DNA of 64,000 nt, from contig NC_092685.1 in NCBI RefSeq assembly GCF_964275005.1, positions 30,030,682 to 30,094,681 of the forward strand. The letters run 5' to 3'. Of the stretch, positions 47,580 to 59,500 are shown piece by piece. A program made the position numbers and the translations under genes. The stretch comes from Diadema setosum. Taxonomy: Eukaryota; Echinodermata; Echinoidea; Diadematoida; Diadematidae. The notes beneath the pieces are model-generated. The model was given only the letters and a program-made list of their open reading frames with translations, made no database searches and was not told where the DNA came from. Position 1 is the stretch's first letter. Each line of letters begins with the position of its first letter.

Positions 47580-50500
47580 GTGAATTTACGTGAAAGAAAT
47601 TTATTCGGTAGGATCTTTTCGGTTCTAACCACGATTAAATTTGGGAAGGGGGGGGGGGGGGGGGGAGAAGAACTTAAATCTGACAATGAACGGTATATCA
47701 ACGTGTAGTTAAACGAAAAGTCATACTCATAGTAAGCATTTTAGAGGTCTAACGTTAGACATAGGTCTATCACTCCTGCTTATGCCTGAAAGTCAATTAT
47801 GATAACCTTCATGTGAAAGAAACTCGGACAATAGGTCTAACGTTATACAATTAACCCTAGTAGTAGAGGCATTATCGCGAAATAGGTCCCCAGATCCCCA
47901 CTAGCCACTCCATTCACCGCCATTCATTTCGTCATAGCCGGGGACTTCTTTCAACCTCCATAGACTTTGCACATAGTGGAGACGCACACGCAGAACAAGA
48001 AGAGGGGACCAATACCACGATTTGGCCCAATTACGAATTAGACTTAACAGTTAGAGGTCTATAATTTAGATCCCTAATTTATGTCTATGAACATTTGATG
48101 AGGTATATGCCATTGATAATGATACCGGTATGTTTAATTTTTCTCTGTCTTGTTGCTCTTGTACTCTTGATTTTTGTGCCAACCCCAGGTTACGAATAAG
48201 ACCACGCATCTTGCGAGATGTGTCGGTGCGTGATCTTTCAACAACTGTCCTGGGGCAACCATTGCCTTTTCCAATAGCCATTGCTCCGACAGCCATGCAG
48301 CGAATGGCGCACCCTGAAGGAGAGCTTGCTACAGCTCGTGGTAAGCCAATATTTCAACACTTTTGTCATCTCAAAATATCATTCACACTTACGTCTACAA
48401 AGAGACATCCAGAAACATTTTAGCTAATAAAAGCTAATACTGTACTTGATACATTAACATAACAGCATTCTGCTAGTTCTTGATATTAACAGCTACACGA
48501 AACATAACAATAACATGGTGACAGTTAGTTATGAAATGTTTCTGAAATATGTGACGTTTCAAGGAAATATACAAAATTCAATTTTTTAAGTACAGTAGCC
48601 TGACTAGTAACCGCTCACCCCTTAGCGCACGAGTGTAGTTGATGATGACCGCGAATATCTGCCCTACATTCTCGAATACGCACTGCACGCACTGCAGTAC
48701 GCGTGTGCGCAATGCTAAGAATTCGATGCTCAAACAAATTGCAATATTCAAAGTATTCACGACTATTTTACGATGTTTAAATGCAATTAGCCACATCTGG
48801 AGATTCCCGATGGCCGGAAAGGTATCGTCTACTGAAGTTAGTGGAATTAGTGAGTAGGCCGTGATTTTTTAGTTAAAATCCCGCAAAGTTGAGATAAAGT
48901 CGTACGAATATGCGCTAGTCGTCGACCTGACAACTGTCGGCAAATAACTGAACGATAGTAATGTACGTATTTACGTGGAATTGCGTACGCGAACAAAAAA
49001 AGTTCGAAACTCGTACAGAGATGGCTCTTGACTAGTTACCGCTCACCCCCCCCCCCCTTACTATAATTACGTGTGTACAGTATGTGGCGCGTGCGCTTTC
49101 AGACCACTGATTTATTACCTCCCCCTCCTCCCTGCTAACTATCCTCTTGGTTTTCCGACGAAGTGGGAGGCCCCCAAAAATTCAGATTTTGAATTATAAT
49201 CAAAGCAATTGACATTTAATGCATTCCTCTATTGTGACATTGTTATGAATAAATATATGTATACATATAACTATATATATAATACATGTATATATACGGT
49301 TATAACTCGATCGTTATTCATAAGGTTCGTCAGTCCCAAAATGAAATAAGGTTTCAAATAAAAATGTCCCCGTTTCTCGAACATTATATCGAGTTTCCCG
49401 AAGTACACGTTCCAGGAAGTCAAAAAAGGAAATTGCAGCTACTGAAGCAATATGAGGAGATGATTTCAAAACGCACATGAAATCCAAACAGAAGAGAGAG
49501 TTGAAGAAAAGAAAGGAAGAGAAAGAGAGAGAAACAAAGAAAAAAAAAAGAAGAAGGCACAAAGACATTCAGAAAGAAGAGGGAAGATCTAAAGAAGATA
49601 GAAGAGATGAAGTTGGGTACAGGAAAAAGAAAGATCACAGAGATGGGATTGTGATGAGGATAGAAGAAATGAACCATATATTAGAAGAAATAAAACAAAA
49701 GGAAGAAATGAACTTTGAAGAATCTGAGTGCAAAAAAAAAAAAGAGAGAGAAGTGAGCTTGGAAGAAGAAATGTAAAACTAGAGAGAAGAAAACAAAGAA
49801 GATGACTCTACGAAGAAGAATAGCGAAGAAGAAAAGAAAAAAAAGAAGAGGAACAAAAAGGAAGGAATTGAATCAGATGATGTTAGATATGTATGTCAGC
49901 ATGCAGGAAAGAAGAAGCCGTGAAGATCAATGGGTTTCTTGTGATTTTTGCGACACATGGTTGCACTTGGAATGCAGTGAACTTACAATAAGGTTGAAGA
50001 AGACATATCAAAATACATGTATTGGTGTCCTTTCTGCTGAACTGAAAGGGGAGCATGATCGCAGTCTCTCTCTCTTCCCTTCTTCCTTTTGGATAACCTT
50101 GCGTACCAGTGGAAAAAAAAAATGATCTTGATCATATTGCATTTAAATGGAATTTTCAAAATGATATTTTGAATAACTGTATATTCAAAATAGTGTTGAG
50201 GTGTGTGTAGATTATATTGACTTTTTCTTTTCTCAGAAGAAATATGTGCGTCGACATTATAAAACAAATAATACGTATGAGCGAGCGGCTGAGAAATACA
50301 GGCATTTACAGGGCTCAAAAGTGATACTGCTGTTATGACTATATCCCATATAATATTTTTGCTGTATATATACAAAAAAACATATATATATATAGTTATA
50401 CCACTGAAGTTTGTTTTAATGCATCTTTATTTCAGACATATTTAACGAAAATTACTAATATGACAGAAATTTTAAGCGCAAACATACTCTTGCATTCGTA

Positions 50501-53500
50501 AGATTTATTATCATAAGTATTACATGTTTGAAGGTATACAATGTTTGAAAAGATCGCTAGCCTTGCTGTAGATTTGCCTGTTTATGAAATGTTTGCAGAT
50601 ACTTTTTTTTTTATGACAACATTTTTCGAAGTGCTCATAACTGGTATGCTTTTATTCTTTTTCAGCATTCCCTATAAGACCAGAATGTCTGGGGGACTTT
50701 CCATTCAATATATAGAATTAAAAGCTTGTGTGGTGAACTTTATAAATATGTATACTTCTATAGTCCTTTTTCATATACTTATAATTAATTCCATGGAAAT
50801 TGGGATGTAATGATCAACAAGAGATTATATCAATGTGTGATCACAAAGGTATGAGGCAACCCCCCCCCCCACCTCCTCCTCCTCCTCCCGCTGAGCGAGA
50901 TTGTCGGCGCTAACGAAACAATAATTTTCGCATGCATGAAAAGTCATTTTTCTTTTCTTAATTACGCATCCCCCCCCCCCCCCCCCCCCCGCCTCCATAG
51001 GGGGAAAAAGCCTGGTTACGAGCGTGGTTTGACTCCATGACATCCAGGCAATCACACTTTGGTATTTAGAGGTTAATTTAAACATTACGTTTTATATATG
51101 GTGGCCGATTTGAGTGAATCCTGGCGTTATCAACGGTGTTAAGATAATTATGTTTACACCATGTTGGTGTAAGAATTTTAACACCCTGATTTTGCCAGTT
51201 TATAAGTTATGTGACCTTGAAACGGGTGGTATCTCATAAGTCCACACTTTGGTATAAATGTTAAATTTATTGTTTTCAAGCTATATGTTTCTGTATTTCG
51301 TAGAATGATGTATACCGATAAGCCTTTTGTTTTATGGAAAGTTTTGAGCCTAATACCAATTTATGCCAGTTCTGAAATCTATACTGTAGGCCGACAGACA
51401 TTGACAGTGCACGCCGTCTAGGTTTTTAATGGATGGGTGATGTGATGATGTTTATAACGAAAGCTTTGTTGAAAAAGTTGTGAGACATTGACATTACATA
51501 ATTGAATGGATTTCTTTTGGAAAGTTCCTTGTTTGCCACGTTTGTACAACTTGAAATGATCCTAGAAAAAAAAAATGGAAGAAACAGAAAGCAAGAAAAG
51601 AAAAAGAAAAAATGAAAAGGAATATTAGAATAAAACAGCGGAGGGCACTGGTATAATGCACGTGAATTTATTTGCATTGGATCTATTCTGCGTTTTAGAT
51701 GTTTTAATAATTGATCACTATACATCAAAGACCTCACGAATCATTCATTTCAGTACATTATGAATAGTGGCTATTTCATAACTATTAATACAGGGGAATC
51801 CTGTTCTAACGAGATCGGATACAACGAGAATCCGTTTATAACGAGATAAATCGTCCGGTCCCAAACAAATTTGCATGTTAGCCTAAATGGAGATTTGGAG
51901 TTCCGGCTATTGCGAGATAATTTTCGGGCCTAAAAACGGAGAAAAGCAAAGAGAATTTGTGCGGATTTTTATACAACGACAACTTATTCTCTTCTAAGCC
52001 GAACTTTACAATGAGCAAAATCACGCTTTATTTCAAAACCAGAAAAGGTTAATTCTCCGTAATTATTTGAACTATCGTTTCGTGCAAACAGACTAACATT
52101 ATTATGCCAGTGCGAAACAGAAGCAATCAAGGTGATAACGGCGCTACAAGTTCATAAAGTCTCTTTCCGAGGGCCGTGATGGAACAGCATCGGAATATGT
52201 AGAAGCTATAGCCTTCGCTATTTATGCCGAAATGTCATCACAAACTCTACAATTCGAATTAACGTTATCTAATGGCTTAAACAAGAAAAAATATGGTGTA
52301 TATTATTATACAGTATAATGTTTACGTATCCTTAAATGTTTCCAAAGATATACGTAACGGGAATACCTGTGAGCGGCGAACATAGCGAATTGTATGTTTT
52401 GGGAGCTTTGAACATGTTCAAAAATCCTTTGCGATAGAAAGAACTGCTTGTTAAAATTAAAACTGTTCTTGAGTTTGATCGCAACCTTACGGAGCCCTGA
52501 CGAAAGTTAGAATCTGCCATTATTCGCTGCATGCTTTCGCAAACATTGGCCGCTCATGCAGTTAGATACCCATTTACGTAACTTTGATAAGATGAATTGA
52601 ATTAAATGTCAAAATGAAAATATCCCATCGTATACGATGGGATCGTATGATAAAATTTTAATTAAGTCAACTATATATAGCCTATCGAAATACAAGTACT
52701 ATTTCACTCGATTTTGCAATCCACAGTTAGCCGGTATCTATACGTGGTTTTCGTTTTCTTATAAAACGGCATTGACCCATCAAAGTCGTCGGGTAAAACA
52801 TTCACGCAAAGCACGCATTCAACCTCATGCATCACAACCGAGAAGCTGTTTCCCTGGAAGAAATAAAAGATGAGAGTGTAAATTGTGGTGTAAACTTTCA
52901 CCATAGTACACGTGGGTTATATCAGTAATTTGTCACAGAATGAAGGATACATTCGGATTTTACTCACAGCTTTCATCCACGCGAGTTGCACTAAACGCAG
53001 CGTTGATAGCGCGATACTATTTACCTGTAGTTGCATAAATTTTGCTTCATCTCTCTCTCTCTCTCTTCTCAGATGTGCAGCTTGATCAGCATAGCGCTAA
53101 CAAAAGGAAGGCCCCATATACGATATGATTATATGATTTGTCAAATCTGAAATATTTGATAACATGTGTCTAGAACAAAAATAGTAATCATCGCGAGAAT
53201 GCTCTCTCATTTTCCTGTCGCATTTCTTGTTTTTCTGTTCATCAATATGACGTCGTCATAATAAAATGCAGGTAGCCCAATTTTAATAGAGCATTTATGT
53301 ATAAAGTGTAAATTCCACAAGCGTTGGGATATAACGAGAATCCGGATTATTATGACGAGCAAAGTCACCCGGAACCGACGATCTCGTTATAACGGGATAC
53401 CCATCTATAAAATTCTATTTTCGCAACTATAAATAAGCAGACCCGTCTTCCACATAATGATAGTAACGACACAATGTCCAATGCAGCATACTTACACAAT

Positions 53501-56500
53501 AAAGAAAGTGAACAACAACAAACCGAACATTAATGTGATATCAGATTGTTCGAATTCGGACATGGAAATTGAATACAATTATATAGCATGTCTACCACAC
53601 CGTATGCTGCCAAAAATTTATGTTTATCTCAGCCTCGGCACACGTGTTAGCAGACTTGCCCTTTGCTAGTTAGCATCATTCAGAAAGGGACTTAGCATCA
53701 TTCAGAGCCTTGTAATGTGCGGCGCGCGCGCCATGTATTATAGTGAGCGGCTACTAGTCAGGGGTGAGCGGCTACTAGTACAGGATGTAACGACGAAGGT
53801 ATCGCGCGTTTATTCCGATATAGGACTTCGTGAGCAGATGATTGTAATACACATAAGAAAGAGCAATATCGCCAACCACATTTCACAGGATTGGATCGGG
53901 AAGGATATAATTTGGTAAAGTTATTCACAATAAAGTATCAAAGTGAGCGGTTACTAGTCAGGCTACTGTACATCACTATTGTGTGTTTGATGGGTCTTAT
54001 TTGTCATGGCAATGTAATTACAAAATCATCATAAAAAGCTGATCTTTTTGATTACCATTTATTTTGAATGATCAAAAAGCAGGATAACAGTTGATTGCCA
54101 TTAGATTAGGTGCCAAATGTCATTGTGCAGAATCTTTGTGCAAGTCTGAAGAGATCTCACTGCTTTAAGTAATGTTTATTCAATGTAAGTTTGATCATCA
54201 GGGGAGTATTGCTTTTATTACTCTTTTTATTTGGCGTTTAGCTCTTTAAGGGTACGTTTATCAACTCTTTTTTCTCGATAGAAACAGGTTTTCCAAACAG
54301 CTTTCAGGGAATCTTTACGAGATGATAAACGCAAAGCTGTTTCGATTATGGCATTCGGAAAGCCTTTTTGAAAACCGCAAATTTGTACTTTCCGAAACAG
54401 GTTTCCAGAAACCTGTTTCTAGAAGCCCTTTGAAGCGAGATAAACGCGTATCTGTTTTGAAACGGCTTTGTACTGCAGTTACGAACCATGCCTTCTCCTC
54501 GGGTCAAAATGCGCAATGCAGCTGCGCAGTGACAAGGCCAGTTTTCGTTTTCGCGATGAGTTGATAAACGCAACTATTTTGGAAGCTAAAGGGCTTTGGA
54601 AATGGCTTTTGAAAGCCGTTTCAAACAGGGGAAAGATGATAAACGCAGCCTGAGCCATTTCCCTCCTGTTTCAAATTATACACTTGACCTTTCGTCACTT
54701 TTCTTTCTAACTTTTTTAGTATTTTTGTGTTTAGGTTACTGTAAATTTGTGACTCTAGTTTGTTTGTGGACAAGATCGGTATATAACATTACATTTCACA
54801 GGAATTAGAACAATTTCCTCACCAAGTTTTAGAGTTGCTATTAACAGGTTTGACAACTTCATTCGCTTGACCTCATCCCATTACATCATTTTGCAGCGGC
54901 TACCGCAGCAGGGACCGGCATGATTTTGAGTTCCTGGGCTACCAGCAGTATAGAGGAAGTAGCGGAGGCGTCGGGCAGTGGTATCAGGTGGTTCCAACTC
55001 TACATCTACAGGGACAGAGAGACCACCAGGAATCTGGTCAAGAGGGCTGAGAGGGCGGGCTACAAGGCTCTTTTTGTCACCGTGGACACGCCCATCTTGG
55101 GCAAGAGACTGTCAGACGTGAGGAATAAATTCTCATTGCCTGAGCCGTACAGGTGAGAAATCCCGAGATCACTACATGATCAATGTCTTTATTCAGATCA
55201 CTACATGATCAATGTCTTTATTCAAAGCAAAGCTTTGAACCTCACATACTCTGTAATTCTGTTATGTGTGGCTTCTGTTTTGGTAGCAATTTTGTTATGA
55301 CTGATGTAAAATCTAGATAGGATATTTATTCTTTGTCTCTGAGGTCATCAATCATAAATATTGTCTTTTGCAGTAATCATAGCAGATGAACTATGATTTA
55401 TTTGGTTTATGAAGTTCAACATGCTTATGAGTACACCAGTGTCAGTAGTTGTTTAAATGCTTTACTGGCAGTTATTCTTTTTATGTACATGTGTGTGTGC
55501 AGTGAGTTTATGACATAAGCTGTTGTTTGCATGTCAGACAGTTTTTAGCAATCACAGAATCCAAATGCTGTCGTACATTTCTGTGAAACTATGCTTGTGG
55601 TGTTTTAGATTTAGAACTACAAGGTAATTGTAATTGCCCCAATTGGAATTGGTATTGTAAGCTATCTGTTGTAAACTTTGATTGTGATTACATCCTAAAT
55701 GCATTTGAAACAAATGTGCCAGGTAGAGTGCTCTCAATATCAGATATATGCACAAAGCCAATCCACCCATTTTTCTTACGGCTTTTATTGAAAAAAATGT
55801 GCAAATATGAAAAAGTATAGATAAAGGGAATTTTTTTGTCTGACATTACATGCTACATCAAATTATGTTGTTTTGAGAATACAAGCTATATGTATTTTTG
55901 CACATTCCTGTGGTCTTTGAAGGGTCTTTCATGATACGTTGTAGTCTACATTTTGAACAGCAAATTACATGATTTCAGCATTCACTTGAGACACTTATAT
56001 ATTTGTGGAGGAAATTTAACATGTGTATGTGTTTACTTTACCAGTCACTTCATTACATCTTTAATTCTCCTCATTCAAGTGCTCTTTCCAAAGTTTCCCA
56101 TTAATGTGATCAAGATCAAGATATATTTGCAACAAGTCAAGGAAAGAGATACAAAGAGCCATCACTTGTGTCCATTGAGAGGAACCCGTCACCAACTTCT
56201 TCCTCAAAATTGCCTCCGAGCAGATTGGCCAACTTTGCTCCCAGAACTGACCAGTCCCGTGGCGTGCAGGGCACGTCCAGCTCTGGCCTGGCTGAGTATG
56301 TGGCGTCCCAGATTGATCCGTCCCTCAGCTGGAAGCACATCGAGTGGCTCAAGAGCATCACGACCTTGCCCATAGTCCTCAAAGGGGTTTTGACAGGTGA
56401 ATTACACTCCCTTTTTTATTACTGTTGCTTATATTTTGCTTATCAGCTGCTGGCAAGATTTTCCACTGCATGGCAATTTTGAAATGTATACATGTCTTTA

Positions 56501-59500
56501 TCTAAGATAGCACTGCATTTGTTTATTAGAGCCAATTGCCGTGAGCTTGAACTAAATTATGAACTAGTTAAAGTATAAGTAATGAGAGTATATGAAGATT
56601 TTTATGTCATACTGAGAGAATGCATCATTATCTCTTGTCTGTGCTTTACAAAGACATTGTAAATTTCTCATACTCCGAAAGGGGTCGTTAGAAATTGGTC
56701 AAATAAACTTCAAACTTCAAACTTCAAACTCGCCAAATGGTTCATCCGCAAGTTTGCTGAGTGTGCCGATTGACACTGATGTTCTGAAACTAAATCTCAA
56801 TGAAAGAAGATCATGTAGACTTTTGTAAACTTTCGTAAGCTTTTGTGTAGGAACAGGGAATCGTTTTTGGCAAAGTAGGTTGCTCCACAATTACGTTGAG
56901 ATCATGTTTTTTGAGAATGAGCCATGTGCTCATCAAACAGCTCAGCATATTGCAGCAAAGTGTAATGGCACATACAATATTTATGCGTATGTGCCTCATA
57001 TATGATGGGTTGATGAGTACATCCATCGTTACGGCTTACTCTCCTCTGATTTTTCTGTTTCATGCTCTTGATAGCGGAGGATGCCAGAGAAGCAGTGGCT
57101 CACAATGTGGCAGGCATCGTTGTCTCAAACCATGGAGCTAGACAACTGGACGGGGTCCCTGCCACCGTAAGAAGTAGAGTTTTTATGCTTTCATTGTTGA
57201 GAAGATATTTCAGATATTGCTGAATGTTCTATGATGTGCACAACTTAACAATTATCATGATGCATGAATTTTCACTTAGAGTTACACTATATGCCTCAAT
57301 ATATATGTATGTCATACCTCATTGAAAGTAGCCGTGAATGTAATTCAATGACACAGATATTGAGTTGAATGTAAGTGTGTGTTTTTTTAAGACCCTTATC
57401 CATGATATTGTATCTACTGCCTATATCAAGTGTCAGCTTGCAAAGATAATGCAGAAGAAATGATGCAATTCAGCCCTGTGTGTCCTCTGCTATAGATTGA
57501 TGCCCTACCAGAGGTTGTAGAAGCAGTCCGGGGGACTGGTGTGGAGGTCTATCTCGATGGTGGTGTCAGGACCGGAACGGATGTCCTCAAGGCACTAGCC
57601 CTCGGAGCGAGGGCAGTCTTCATTGGCCGACCTGCCTTGTGGGGACTTGCCTTTGATGTAAGCACTACTCTTAAGCATGTTGAAAATCTAAATGCCCAAA
57701 GACTTTTTTGTCCCCGCCGAACGAGTTCGAGCAGGGGACTATGAAACGGGCTCCGTACGTGTGTGTGTCCGTCCGTGCGTCCGTCCGTGCGTCCGTCCGT
57801 GCGTCCGTCCGTGCGTCCGTCCGTGTGTGCGTCCGTGTGTGATCAAAATGTTCAAAATGCTACTCCTTCGCCATTTCTAACCCGATTTTGATTCTGTTTG
57901 CTTTATATGATAGCACTACATGGGAGCTTTGAAACTTCTACACAGAATTTCAATTGTGACCTTTGACCTTGACCTTTGACCTATATTGTACATTTTGCTT
58001 CAAAATGCTACTCCTTCGCCATTTCTTACCCGATTTTGATTCCGTTTGCTTTATATGATGGCACTAGGTGAGGGCTTCAAAATTTCTACACAGAATTTCG
58101 ACCTGTGACTTCTTTGACCTTTGACCTTGATTTTTGACCTATATTGTACATTTTGCTTCAAAATGCTACTCCTTCGCCATTTGTAACCCGATTTCAATTC
58201 CGTTTGCTTTAAGTGATGGCACTAGGTGAGGGCTTCAAAACTTCTACACAGAACTTTGACCTTTGACTTCTTTGACCTTTGACCTTGATTTTTGACCTAT
58301 ATTGTACATTGCCTACAAAATGCTACTCCTTCGCCATTTCTAACCCGATTTTGATTCCGTTTGCTTTATATGATGGCACTAGGTGAGGGCTTCAAAACTT
58401 CTACACAGAATTTTGACCTTTGACTTCTTTGACCTTTGACCTTGATTTTTGACCTATATTGTACATTTTGCTACAAAATGCTACTCCTTTGCCATTTGTA
58501 ACCCGATTTCAATTCCGTTTGCTTTAAGTGATGGCACTAGGTGAGGGCTTCAAAACTTCTACACAGAATTTTGACCTTTGACTTCTTTGACCTTTGACCT
58601 TGATTTTTTTTACCTATATTGTACATTGGCTACAAAATGCTACTCCTTCGCCATTTCTAACCCAATTTCGATTCCGTTTGCTTTATGTGATGGCACTAGG
58701 TGAGGGCTTCAAAACTTCTACATAGAATTTTGACCTTTGACTTCTTTGACCTTTGACCTTCATCTTTTTACCTATATTGTACATTTTGCTACTAAATGCT
58801 ACTTCCGGCGGGGACATATATTACGCACCGCGTAATTTCTACTTTTCCTTGTTTTTTTTTTTTTACTTTTCTCATTGATCATCGGCATTCTTCTAATGAT
58901 TTGTTGATTCATATCATGATTACCGGTATATCCTACAGTTGTTTCTGAGTTGCCTTTCTCTTGTTTTTACATTTTAGCACAATGACCTTATAATCTCCAG
59001 GCATACCTGTGATGTATGATGTATTATGTATGAACTTTAACTGTAGTTCTTCATATGTGAATTCGGCCCTGCATGCAGTGTATAATTTTGAAAACGCATG
59101 CACAAATGCGAAGAGATTATTGGGAGAAAAATAAAGAACGCATTTTCAACCCTTCTGGTGCGTGTATCACAAAAGATTTAAGCGGCAGAAAAAATGGGTT
59201 AGTGTGCAGCCCTGCCATACCTATGATGTATGATGTATTATGTATGAACTTTAACTGTAGTTCTTCATATGCGACTGTGTACAATTATGATCCAGTTTTT
59301 TGAGGCTGTTGCCAATCAGGTGGGGTGAAAATCAAATATTGACATGTATTGCAAGAGAGTGTGATTTTTGCCAACCTGGTCTGTGCACTTTCACTTACTC
59401 TGTGCTGGAAATGAAATTGAATTTGTAATTTGTAATTGGAGTAGTCCTCTGCTGAATGCTCTACCAAAAAAAAAAAAAAAAAAAAAAAAAAAACTGTTCT

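Larger units (their letters stand above)
48591..53970. mobile_element. 5.4-kb DNA transposon with perfect 28-bp TIRs (HAO1 intron 2)
   Basis: The left terminus (48591-48618, TACAGTAGCCTGACTAGTAA...) and right terminus (53943-53970) are perfect inverted repeats of 28 bp. If TA is the target duplication, the element proper begins CAGTAGCC. TIR-like words recur inside (about 49030 and twice at 53742-53790), a subterminal repeat pattern. It contains a decayed PHD-finger ORF (about 49477-50046) and hosts a nested element at 51790-53410. No transposase catalytic domain was recognised, so the superfamily is not assigned. Confidence 0.8.

Noticed and set aside
57740..57880. Coding potential of the (CCGT)n tracts (also at 61650 and 63090)
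   Set aside because: Simple repeat translating to VRP/SVR runs in several frames. Part of the hairpin-headed elements.
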